DNA of 64,000 nucleotides from Claveliimonas bilis (lineage in GTDB: Bacteria > Bacillota > Clostridia > Lachnospirales > Lachnospiraceae). The notes under the pieces were generated by a model, which saw nothing but the letters and a program-made list of their open reading frames with translations, ran no database searches and had not been told where the DNA came from. Numbering within the stretch: the stretch's first letter is position 1; the number at the start of each line of letters is the position of its first letter. The stretch spans positions 1,612,001-1,676,000 of the forward strand of contig NZ_AP027742.1 of the NCBI RefSeq assembly GCF_030296775.1. The letters are read 5' to 3'. Position numbers and translations under genes: made by a program. Positions 51,676 through 60,510 of this stretch are shown here, piece by piece.

Positions 51676-53148
51676 ATGATAACTTTTATCATTGGTCTTG
51701 CAATTCTTTTTGTAGGGGCAGCTCTCTACGGAAAGTTCTGTGAGAAAGTATTCGGTCCTGACGACAGGAAAACACCTGCCTACTCCAAACAGGACGGGGT
51801 TGATTATGTTCCTATGCGAGAGTGGAAAAACAGTCTGATCAACCTTTTGAACATTGCAGGTACCGGACCGATCCTTGGACCGATCCAGGGTATTTTATTC
51901 GGGCCTATCGCTTTTATTACAATTCCTATCGGAAATATCATCGGCGGTGCGATGCACGACTATTTTTCCGGTATGATCTGTCTGCGTGACGGCGGTACAC
52001 AGATGCCGGATATGATCCGCAGATACAGCAACAAGGGCGTATATACAGTATACCAGATTTTCTGCAGTCTGCTGCTTCTTCTGGTAGGAGCGGTCTTCAT
52101 CTATACACCTGGAGATATTGCGGCAACACAGGTGTTTGGATTTGATGGAAAGGCAACTTCTGTATCTACATGGGTGATCTATGGAGTTATTTTTGTTTAC
52201 TATCTGATCGCGACAGTATTCCCGATCGATAAGATCATCGGACGTATCTATCCGATTTTCGGTGGGATTCTCCTGTTCTCCGCGATCGGAGTATTTATCG
52301 GTCTTTTTGTAAAGGGATATCCGCTGATGGAGCTGTGGGATAACTGGAATGGCGTTCTTGTTCCTTACGGGGATTATTTCAGCGCCAATCACTTTATTCC
52401 GATTTTCTTTATTACAGTAGCCTGTGGTATTTTGTCCGGATTTCATTCTACACAGACAGCCATTATTTCACGTACCATGAAGAGTGAGCGCCAGGGCCGC
52501 ATGACTTTCTACAACATGATGGTTCTGGAAGGATTCATTGCAATGGTATGGGCTGCAGGAGCTATGGGGGCTTACAACCTTGGCCTGCAGGCAGCGGACG
52601 CTTCTCTGGCAACCGCAACCATCGGTGTGATCTGTAAGGATATTCTTGGAAATGTCGGCGGTATCATTGCGCTTCTTGGAGTCATTGTGCTTCCGATCAC
52701 ATCAGGAGATACGGCGCTTCGTTCTCTCAGACTGGCAGTTGCAGATGCGTTCCATCTGGATCAGACAAATGTGAAAAAGCGTTTGTCCCTGGCCGCGGTG
52801 ATCTTCATTCTTGTGGCGGTAATTCTTGTATTTGCAAAGAGCAATGCAGACGGATTCAATATTTTGTGGCGTTACTTCGCATGGTCCAATCAGACGCTGT
52901 CTCTGTTTGCATTCCTGGCAATCTCTGTCTGGATGTTTGAAAACAATAAGGCTAAATTCGTCTGGATGCCTATGATTCCGGGTGTCTGGTATGCATTTGT
53001 CACAATCACATATATCGTAAACGCAAAAATCGGATTTAATGTACCATGGGGCGGCGCATATGTGATCGGTGCTGCAGCAGCGATCATCTACGGCGGCGTG
53101 ATCATCTGGTACGGCAAAAAACGCGCTTCACAGAAGAAATTTATCTGA
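51676..53148 (+). CDS. cstA: CstA-family carbon starvation/pyruvate-peptide transporter
   Basis: The 490-residue membrane protein has about 13 helices and the CstA core LLNIAGTGPILGPIQGILFGP-like region, with DYFSGMICLRDGG. It is the short form, compared with about 700 residues in enterics. Family members import pyruvate or peptides. The start at 51676 has AAAGGAGGGATTCAT. It is transcribed alone. Confidence 0.9.
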   Translation: MITFIIGLAILFVGAALYGKFCEKVFGPDDRKTPAYSKQDGVDYVPMREWKNSLINLLNIAGTGPILGPIQGILFGPIAFITIPIGNIIGGAMHDYFSGMICLRDGGTQMPDMIRRYSNKGVYTVYQIFCSLLLLLVGAVFIYTPGDIAATQVFGFDGKATSVSTWVIYGVIFVYYLIATVFPIDKIIGRIYPIFGGILLFSAIGVFIGLFVKGYPLMELWDNWNGVLVPYGDYFSANHFIPIFFITVACGILSGFHSTQTAIISRTMKSERQGRMTFYNMMVLEGFIAMVWAAGAMGAYNLGLQAADASLATATIGVICKDILGNVGGIIALLGVIVLPITSGDTALRSLRLAVADAFHLDQTNVKKRLSLAAVIFILVAVILVFAKSNADGFNILWRYFAWSNQTLSLFAFLAISVWMFENNKAKFVWMPMIPGVWYAFVTITYIVNAKIGFNVPWGGAYVIGAAAAIIYGGVIIWYGKKRASQKKFI

Positions 53149-53177
53149 TGGCAGATAGATGAACGGATGTGAAATGA

Positions 53178-53216
53178 GAAAGAGGGCAGGGCTTTACAAG
53201 TCCTGTCCTTTTCTTT
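53178..53216 (+). terminator. Rho-independent terminator after cstA
   Basis: AGAGGGCAGGGCTT pairs, with G-U pairs, to AAGTCCTGTCCTTTT, then TCTTT. Confidence 0.7.
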
Positions 53217-53257
53217 ATGATTAATGTGAAAGACATACAGGCGGAGGAACCGACACA

Positions 53258-55048
53258 ATGAATTTTATAAATATTGAACATATCAGTAAAATATACGGCG
53301 GAAAAACGATTTTTCAGGATGCTTCCTTCGGAATCCAGCAAGGGGATAAGATCGGGATCGTGGGGATCAACGGGACGGGAAAGACGACACTTCTTAGGAT
53401 GACGGCAGGCCTGGCAGAACCTGACGAAGGACAGATTGTTAAACAGAATGGAATGAAAATGGCATATCTTCCACAGATGCCGGAATTTCCTGCAGAAGCT
53501 ACTGTGCGTTCCTATGCTTTTTCAGGAGAGCAGGATTATGACTGGAAAGTACAAAGTTATCTGACGAAGCTTGGTATTACTGATTTCGAGGCCAGGATTG
53601 CCAGCTTATCCGGTGGTCAGAAGAAAAGAACAGCTCTTGCTAAGGTGCTTGCACAGTCATTTGATGTGCTTCTTTTGGACGAGCCTACCAACCATCTGGA
53701 TGAAGAGATGATCCTGTGGCTGGAAGATTACCTGAAAGCTTTTCGAGGAACAATCCTGATGGTGACCCACGACCGTTATTTCCTGGATAAAGTTACAACA
53801 AGGATCCTGGAGATCGAAGGAGGGAAGCTGTATAGTTACGATACCGATTATTCAGGCTTCCTGGAACGTAAGACGCAAAGAGAGGAGAGGGAACTGGCTG
53901 CAGAGCGGAAGAGAAAAAGTGTCCTTCGCATGGAGCTTGAGTGGGCCAGCAGAGGATGCAGGGCCCGCACGACCAAGCAGAAGGCGAGACTTGACAGACT
54001 GGAGGCTTTAAAGAATGCGAAAGGCCCTTCCGGGGAGGTTAAAGCACAGATTGATTCTGTTGAGACAAGGATGGGAAAGAAAACGATAGAACTGTATGAC
54101 GTCAGTCATTCCTATGGTCAGCGTCAGCTGATCCGGGATTTCAGCTATATATTCCTGAAAAATCAAAAGGTAGGAATTGTGGGACCCAACGGGTGCGGGA
54201 AATCTACGCTGCTCAAGATCATTGCCGGATTGATCCGGCCTGATGCAGGCAGAAGAGAAGTGGGTGAGACAGTAAAGGTCGCCTATTTTTCGCAGGAACT
54301 TCCTGAAATGGATGACAGCCGGCGTGTGATAGACTATGTAAAGGATATAGGGGAGTATATTCAGACTACAGAGGGGCGGATCACGGCATCGCAGATGCTG
54401 GAACGTTTTTTGTTTACTCCGGATATGCAGTATGCTCCCATTGAAAAGCTTTCCGGTGGAGAGAAAAAGAGACTTTTTCTTCTCGGGATTCTGCAGTCTA
54501 ATCCGAATTTCCTTGTGCTGGATGAATGTACCAATGATCTGGATATTCCTACGATGACGATTTTGGAGGATTATTTAGCCTCTTTTGTGGGAATTGTTGT
54601 GACGGTGTCCCATGACCGGTATTTTCTTGATAATGTAGCGGACAGGATACTTGCCTTTGAAGAAGGCGGAATATTGAGACAATATGAAGGAGGCTACACG
54701 GATTATATCAGTGCACGGGATGCTGATCAGAAGAAAAAGAGTGTTGGATCGTCAGAAAGTGAAAAAGAGAAAAAGGCGGAAACAGTCCGGCAGTGGAAGG
54801 AGAACCGCCCGTCCAGATTAAAGTTCAGCTATAAAGAGCAGAAAGAATACGAGACAATCGACGGTGATATTGCACTGCTGGAAGAAAAGCTGCAGAAACT
54901 GGAAGGGGAGATAAATGAAAACGCCACCAATTCAGTAAAACTGGGTCAGCTTATGAAGGAAAAGGATGAGACAGAAAATTTACTGGAAGAAAAAATGGAG
55001 CGCTGGGTTTATCTGAATGATCTGGCAGAGAAAATCGCTCTGCAGTGA
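53258..55048 (+). CDS. ABC-F family ATPase (Uup/YdiF-like)
   Basis: The 596-residue soluble protein has two ATPase domains: Walker A GINGTGKTT and GPNGCGKST, signatures LSGGQKKR and LSGGEKKR. They are joined by the charged linker KTQREERELAAERKR and followed by a C-terminal coiled coil (residues 500-590). It has no membrane segments. ABC-F proteins act on ribosomes, in translation or antibiotic protection; this one looks like the housekeeping Uup type. The start has GGCGGAGGAACCGACACA. Confidence 0.92.
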   Translation: MNFINIEHISKIYGGKTIFQDASFGIQQGDKIGIVGINGTGKTTLLRMTAGLAEPDEGQIVKQNGMKMAYLPQMPEFPAEATVRSYAFSGEQDYDWKVQSYLTKLGITDFEARIASLSGGQKKRTALAKVLAQSFDVLLLDEPTNHLDEEMILWLEDYLKAFRGTILMVTHDRYFLDKVTTRILEIEGGKLYSYDTDYSGFLERKTQREERELAAERKRKSVLRMELEWASRGCRARTTKQKARLDRLEALKNAKGPSGEVKAQIDSVETRMGKKTIELYDVSHSYGQRQLIRDFSYIFLKNQKVGIVGPNGCGKSTLLKIIAGLIRPDAGRREVGETVKVAYFSQELPEMDDSRRVIDYVKDIGEYIQTTEGRITASQMLERFLFTPDMQYAPIEKLSGGEKKRLFLLGILQSNPNFLVLDECTNDLDIPTMTILEDYLASFVGIVVTVSHDRYFLDNVADRILAFEEGGILRQYEGGYTDYISARDADQKKKSVGSSESEKEKKAETVRQWKENRPSRLKFSYKEQKEYETIDGDIALLEEKLQKLEGEINENATNSVKLGQLMKEKDETENLLEEKMERWVYLNDLAEKIALQ

Positions 55049-55090
55049 TACGTTTTCAGAAAATACAGTTATGAAGTTTCCGGAAAGCTA

Positions 55091-55119
55091 TTGACAAAGG
55101 GGTAGGAACTTGTTATTAT
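55091..55119 (+). promoter_or_regulatory. ilvN-ilvC promoter
   Basis: Consensus TTGACA (55091-55096), 17-bp spacer, TATTAT (55114-55119). A small hairpin (ACAGA/TCTGT, 55126-55142) is at the predicted mRNA 5' end. Confidence 0.75.
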
Positions 55120-55172
55120 AAAAAAACAGAACGCACTCTGTTTTTGTAAAAAGAAAGAAAAGAGGTGCTTGT

Positions 55173-55730
55173 ATGAAACGAGTTTTTTCGTTGCTGGTAG
55201 ATAATACACCAGGTGTGTTAAGCCGTATTTCAGGGCTGTTCAGTCGAAGGGGCTACAGTATTGACAGTATTACAGCAGGAGTAACTGCAGATCCCAGATT
55301 TACAAGGATCACGATTGTAGCAAGCGGAGATGAACTGATCCTGTCACAGATTGAAAAGCAGGTACGCAAGCTGGAAGATGTCATTGAAATCAAAGTGCTG
55401 AAGGAAGGGGAGTCTGTATACAGGGAACTGATCATGGTAAAGATCAGAGCCAATGCTTCCGAGAGAGCAGAAGTCATATCCCTGGCCGATATTTTCCGTG
55501 CCAAAGTAGTGGATGTAGAAAAGGAATCACTGATGCTTGAGCTGACTGGAAATCAATCCAAACTGGAGGCCTTTTTGAATCTGCTTGACGGGTATGAAAT
55601 ACTGGAACTTGCCAGAACCGGAATTACGGGGCTTTCCAGAGGTATACGGGATATCACCTGCATTGACGAGAACGGCCAGAAATGGACATGGAGTTCGGAT
55701 GAGGAGAACAGACAAAATACAGCAAGCTAA
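55173..55730 (+). CDS. ilvN: Acetolactate synthase small (regulatory) subunit
   Basis: The 185-residue regulatory subunit has an N-terminal ACT domain (SLLVDNTPGVLSRISGLFSRRG) and a C-terminal domain typical of IlvH. It confers valine feedback on the catalytic subunit, which is not in this window. A C-terminal tail of about 20 residues (ITCIDENGQKWTW) extends beyond the core. It is followed 56 bp later by ilvC. Confidence 0.93.
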   Translation: MKRVFSLLVDNTPGVLSRISGLFSRRGYSIDSITAGVTADPRFTRITIVASGDELILSQIEKQVRKLEDVIEIKVLKEGESVYRELIMVKIRANASERAEVISLADIFRAKVVDVEKESLMLELTGNQSKLEAFLNLLDGYEILELARTGITGLSRGIRDITCIDENGQKWTWSSDEENRQNTAS

Positions 55731-55774
55731 AGGAGTTTCCTTTAACGAATATAAAAAAGAAATCAAAATTTTAG

Positions 55775-56806
<1,032 letters not shown>

Positions 56807-56833
56807 TTTATACCGAAATTCAAAGGAAAATGA

Positions 56834-56868
56834 AAAGATACGTGCGAATGATGTGCGTATCTTTTTTT
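56834..56868 (+). terminator. Rho-independent terminator after ilvC
   Basis: AAAGATACG and CGTATCTTT form a 9-bp stem followed by TTTT. Confidence 0.88.
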
Positions 56869-57011
56869 GTTCGATAGGAAACTCTTTGTTCCAAATTTAT
56901 CTGATAATAATGAATTTTTGGATTATTTATGATAAAATACAAATCAGATATTAGATTTTCAAAGAATCCAATTTAAGAAAAAATGAAAAGCAGAAAGGAG
57001 GAGTTTTAGTT

Positions 57012-57653
57012 ATGGACATTCAGTTTGAAGATCTGCGCTCATGGAAAAATCCGAAAGCACGTGTAAAGATTATGAGAGGACATTTTGTTACGACTCATTC
57101 CCACGTCAATACCTACATTGATCTGTCAACCATAAAATCACGCTGTAATAATGCTCGTGAGACAGCAAAAGTGCTGGCAGAGCCATATCTTTCCTCGGTT
57201 GAGATTGATACGATTGTCTGCCTTGACGGTATGGAAGTGGTGGGTACTTTTGTGGCAGATATACTTTCCAGACCGGGAACGGTATCTTTGAACAGCGGAA
57301 AAAATATTTCTCTTGTCACACCAGAGTTGAATCAGATGGGGCAAATGATGTTCCGGGACAATACAAAACGTATGATAGAAGGACAGCAGACACTGATCAT
57401 AGCAGGACTTATTACTACCGGAAAAACGATGATGCAGGCAATTGAGAGTGTTCTTTATTACGGCGGAAGAGTCAATGGTATCTGCGCTGCTTTCAGCCAG
57501 GTATCCAAGGTGGCCGGAATGGATATCAATGCGGTGTTTACACAGAAAGATGTGGCAGGTTATGAGAAATATGCCAACGGAGATTGTCCGATGTGCGCGG
57601 CCGGACAGAAGATAGACGCTTTTGTCAATAGTTTTGGACATTCGTCAATTTAG
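57012..57653 (+). CDS. Phosphoribosyltransferase-family protein (OPRTase-like)
   Basis: The 213-residue protein has a type I phosphoribosyltransferase fold. TIVCLDGMEVVGTFVADIL and IIAGLITTGKTMMQAIE take the place of the PRPP loops. The usual acidic pair before the PRPP loop is replaced by LIAGLITTGKT, so true activity is doubtful. The C-terminal CPMCAAGQKIDAF resembles a metal-binding CxxC knuckle. It is a single gene between ilvC and rpsT. It could be a salvage enzyme or a regulatory relative. Confidence 0.7.
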   Translation: MDIQFEDLRSWKNPKARVKIMRGHFVTTHSHVNTYIDLSTIKSRCNNARETAKVLAEPYLSSVEIDTIVCLDGMEVVGTFVADILSRPGTVSLNSGKNISLVTPELNQMGQMMFRDNTKRMIEGQQTLIIAGLITTGKTMMQAIESVLYYGGRVNGICAAFSQVSKVAGMDINAVFTQKDVAGYEKYANGDCPMCAAGQKIDAFVNSFGHSSI

Positions 57654-57659
57654 ATTATA

Positions 57660-57680
57660 GCGTCAGTGTAGACTGACGCC
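57660..57680 (+). terminator. Short hairpin after the phosphoribosyltransferase gene
   Basis: GCGTCAGT and ACTGACGC pair around GTAG. It is immediately followed by the larger terminator shared with rpsT. Confidence 0.5.
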
Positions 57681-57688
57681 AGCAAAAA

Positions 57689-57724
57689 ACAAAGACAGCC
57701 ACTGACGGTATGGCTGTCTTTGTT
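57689..57724. terminator. Bidirectional rho-independent terminator
   Basis: AACAAAGACAGCC and GGCTGTCTTTGTT form a 13-bp stem between the convergent phosphoribosyltransferase and rpsT genes. Confidence 0.92.
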
Positions 57725-57743
57725 GTGTTCTTTCATTTTATGA

Positions 57744-58007
57744 TTAAGCAATTCCGTTTACAGCTTTTGCTAAACGGGAAATCTTTCTGGCGCATGTGTT
57801 TTTATGATAAACACCCTTGCTTCCTGCTTTGTTGATCTCTACAGTAGCAATTTTAAGAGCTTCTGCAGCAGCAGCGGCATCTTTATTTGCAACAGCTGTT
57901 TCAACTTTCTTTACACAGGTTTTTACTTTAGATTTGATTGCCTTATTTCTAGCAGCCTTTGTTTCGTTTACTAAGATTCTCTTCTTAGCAGATTTAATGT
58001 TAGCCAA
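57744..58007 (-). CDS. rpsT: 30S ribosomal protein S20, UUG start
   Basis: This 87-residue small basic protein binds 16S rRNA. It reads ANIKSAKKRILVNETKAARN after the start codon. The TTG at 58007 is the start: it lies seven bases after GGAGGT and gives the family's exact N-terminus. A further upstream TTG at 58022 overlaps the ribosome site. UUG initiation is also used by enteric rpsT, where it takes part in autoregulation. A structured leader lies at 58054-58086. Confidence 0.93.
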   Translation of the reverse strand: MANIKSAKKRILVNETKAARNKAIKSKVKTCVKKVETAVANKDAAAAAEALKIATVEINKAGSKGVYHKNTCARKISRLAKAVNGIA

Positions 58008-58053
58008 CTTGTCCACCTCCAAATAATACTATTTCGATGATCTCGATTTCCGA

Positions 58054-58086
58054 TTCGTTAGAGCCGGACACGGACAGTCTAACGAA
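58054..58086 (-). promoter_or_regulatory. rpsT mRNA leader hairpin, possible S20 autoregulatory site
   Basis: Read on the minus strand, TTCGTTAGA and TCTAACGAA form a 9-bp stem enclosing CCG-TGTC-CGG and an asymmetric internal loop. It begins about six bases after the predicted transcription start and 47 bases before the UUG codon. Ribosomal protein leaders often fold this way for feedback control. Confidence 0.5.
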
Positions 58087-58098
58087 ACATACTCATTT

Positions 58099-58127
58099 AT
58101 TTTATGCCAATGATTCCGGGATGTCAA
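58099..58127 (-). promoter_or_regulatory. rpsT promoter
   Basis: On the minus strand: consensus TTGACA (58127-58122), 17-bp spacer, TAAAAT (58104-58099). Confidence 0.8.
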
Positions 58128-58190
58128 TACATATTTCGCAAATATTTGTAAAAACTATAGGAAAAACAAGACTGAAATGAGGGTGCCAAA

Positions 58191-59147
58191 ATGATTGAGA
58201 AGTACAGTATTCGGACAGATCTGGCTTTAGAGCAGAAAGAGCGTTTCGAGGCGGATAACGTAGAGATTCCGGGGGTTGTTCTGGAAGAAAATTATGATGA
58301 GGAGAGGGAAATCAGAGTCACGACTGTGAGAATTACAACAGAAAACGGGGCCCGCACCATGGGAAAGCCTGTAGGGAATTATATTACACTGGAGGCGCCA
58401 AAACTGGCTGTGCCGGATGAATATTATCACAGGGAAGTATCGGAAGAAATGGAATGTTTTTTACGGCAGCTTCTTCCCGCCGAAAAGAAAGACTGTTCCG
58501 TACTTGTAGCGGGGCTTGGAAACCGTCAGGTAACTCCGGATGCGCTGGGGCCCTATGTTGCGGATAATCTGAATATTACAAGACATATTGTAAAAGAATA
58601 TGGAAAATATGCGATGGGGAAAGATCGGGTTGATCCTTTGAGCGCTATTGTACCAGGAGTTATGGGACAGACCGGGATGGAGACAGTGGAGATCATACGA
58701 GGAGTGGTGAAAGAGACAAAACCGGATGTGGTTATTGCAGTAGATGCCCTGGCAGCCCGCAATTCCAAAAGGCTGAACCGGACGATCCAATTGTCTGATA
58801 CAGGGATCAATCCGGGTTCCGGCGTAGGAAATCACAGGAATGCCATTACGAAAGAAACTGTGGGCGTGCCGGTCATTGCCATTGGAGTACCTACCGTGGT
58901 GGATGCAGCAACGATCGTAAGCGACGCCATGGAAAGTCTGATCCGGGCCATGGAAACATCAGATACCCTAAGAGGAGTAGGGGTGGTCCTGCAGGGATAT
59001 AATGCGGCGGAAAAGTATGAACTGGTAAAGGAACTGATCGCACCCCACCTGAACGGGATGTTTGTTACTCCGAAGGATGTGGATGAGACGGTGAAGAGGA
59101 TCAGCTATACTATTTCCGAAGCTCTGAATCATTTGTTCGGATCGTAA
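58191..59147 (+). CDS. gpr: Germination protease
   Basis: The 318-residue protease degrades small acid-soluble spore proteins at germination. It starts MIEKYSIRTDLALEQKE, whose front part is the removed propeptide, and contains GLGNRQVTPDALGPYV and VDALAARNSKRLNRTIQ. It belongs to the aspartic-type A25 family. It is followed by spoIIP, the standard arrangement in Firmicutes, and marks the organism as a spore-former. Forespore sigma-factor control is expected, but no clear site could be fixed. Confidence 0.95.
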   Translation: MIEKYSIRTDLALEQKERFEADNVEIPGVVLEENYDEEREIRVTTVRITTENGARTMGKPVGNYITLEAPKLAVPDEYYHREVSEEMECFLRQLLPAEKKDCSVLVAGLGNRQVTPDALGPYVADNLNITRHIVKEYGKYAMGKDRVDPLSAIVPGVMGQTGMETVEIIRGVVKETKPDVVIAVDALAARNSKRLNRTIQLSDTGINPGSGVGNHRNAITKETVGVPVIAIGVPTVVDAATIVSDAMESLIRAMETSDTLRGVGVVLQGYNAAEKYELVKELIAPHLNGMFVTPKDVDETVKRISYTISEALNHLFGS

Positions 59148-59179
59148 TGAAAACGAAGGATCCGACCTGCTTCATTCTT

Positions 59180-59208
59180 TCATAAAACGGAACCGGAGGT
59201 CATATAGT
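59180..59208 (+). promoter_or_regulatory. Possible sigma-E-type promoter for spoIIP
   Basis: TCATAAA (59180-59186), 14-bp spacer and CATATAGT (59201-59208) resemble the mother-cell sigma-E pattern. Transcription would start about 20 bp before the GTG start. Confidence 0.4.
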
Positions 59209-59237
59209 GGTAAAAGATTCAGTAAGCAGGTGAGAAA

Positions 59238-60419
59238 GTGAAGAGGAAATGGAGGCTTAGCAGAATCGGAATAATGTGCATTTTGGTTCTGTTACTGGGA
59301 TATGCCGTTGTACAGGCAGGTGTAAAACCCTGGAAATGCGGAGGAGAGAAAATAAGCGGAGCACTTTTTGGGCATGTGGAGGAGGTCTGGCTGCCCGGCT
59401 TTTCCTATGAGGAGAAAGGCGGACAGTTCTCCCTGTCCGATATGATTGCAAGAAGTACCTCGCTTCTTGTTCCGCTGGGATCTTATGTAGAAGAAAAGGA
59501 AGGAGGCGGTACAGATGTGGAAGATGCGGCTACCTATGAAATGATATTAAGCCGGCAGGCCCATGATGAAAATGAAGTCGGAGCGGATGGAAAACTGATC
59601 AGTGGAAAGGACGATTCGGCGGAAACGATACATACATCCGGGACGCCGATTGATACTTCTATTGAAAAAATGAGCGATTTTAATTATCTTCTCAGTAATT
59701 TTTATACAGTGGACAGCACTACTATGATCCGGCCTGACGAGCTGAAAGGCGGGGAGCTGATGGCAAAGAACATGAAGATCGACCAAAGTCAGGAGGGACC
59801 GAAGATCCTGATCTATCATACCCATTCACAGGAAATGTTTGCCGATTCGGTACAGGGTGATGAGTCCACCTCGATTGTGGGGATCGGGGATTATCTGACA
59901 AGCCTTTTAAATGATACCTACCATATTCCTACCCTTCATCATAAAGGCGTATACGATCTGATCGACGGAAAGCTGGATCGCAGCCTTGCATATGATATGG
60001 CGAAACCGGATATTCAGAAGATCCTGGAAGAGAATCCCACTATCGAGGTAGTGATCGACCTGCACAGAGACGGCGTAGGAGAAGGGACTCACCTTGTAAC
60101 GGAAGTCAACGGAAAACAGACTGCTCAGATCATGTTTTTCAACGGTCTTAGCAAGACAAGAGCCAATGGAGAGATTGATTATCTGGCAAACCCTTACATA
60201 CAGGATAACCTGGCTTTTTCCCTTCAGATGCAGGTGGCTGCCAACAACAGATATCCGGGATTTGCAAGGAGGATCTACCTTAGGGGCTACAGATATAACA
60301 TGCACTTTATGCCAAAGAGTCTCCTTGTGGAAGCAGGGGCTCAGACAAACACAGTACAGGAAATGAAAAACGCCATGGAAGTTCTGGCAGATCTTCTCAA
60401 TACGGTGCTGACAGGCTGA
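59238..60419 (+). CDS. spoIIP: Stage II sporulation protein P
   Basis: The 393-residue amidase and endopeptidase acts with SpoIID and SpoIIM during engulfment. An N-terminal membrane helix lies at residues 9-26 (IGIMCILVLLLGYAVVQ). The catalytic domain includes ILIYHTHSQEMFADS, VVIDLHRDGVGEG and the late SLLVEAGAQTNT. The GTG start has AGCAGGTGAGAAA. It lies downstream of gpr. Confidence 0.93.
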   Translation: MKRKWRLSRIGIMCILVLLLGYAVVQAGVKPWKCGGEKISGALFGHVEEVWLPGFSYEEKGGQFSLSDMIARSTSLLVPLGSYVEEKEGGGTDVEDAATYEMILSRQAHDENEVGADGKLISGKDDSAETIHTSGTPIDTSIEKMSDFNYLLSNFYTVDSTTMIRPDELKGGELMAKNMKIDQSQEGPKILIYHTHSQEMFADSVQGDESTSIVGIGDYLTSLLNDTYHIPTLHHKGVYDLIDGKLDRSLAYDMAKPDIQKILEENPTIEVVIDLHRDGVGEGTHLVTEVNGKQTAQIMFFNGLSKTRANGEIDYLANPYIQDNLAFSLQMQVAANNRYPGFARRIYLRGYRYNMHFMPKSLLVEAGAQTNTVQEMKNAMEVLADLLNTVLTG

Positions 60420-60510
60420 GGCAGAAGGGTGTTTTTGTTTGCACAACCCTGTATTTTATGCTAATATTGGAATGATATGGTGAAAAATCAGGAGAAGGGG
60501 TAAAAGCGAT

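Noticed and set aside
55120-55172. T-box or leader-peptide attenuator before ilvN
   Set aside because: The leader after the predicted start is under 50 bases with one small hairpin, no T-box motif, and no run of branched-chain codons.
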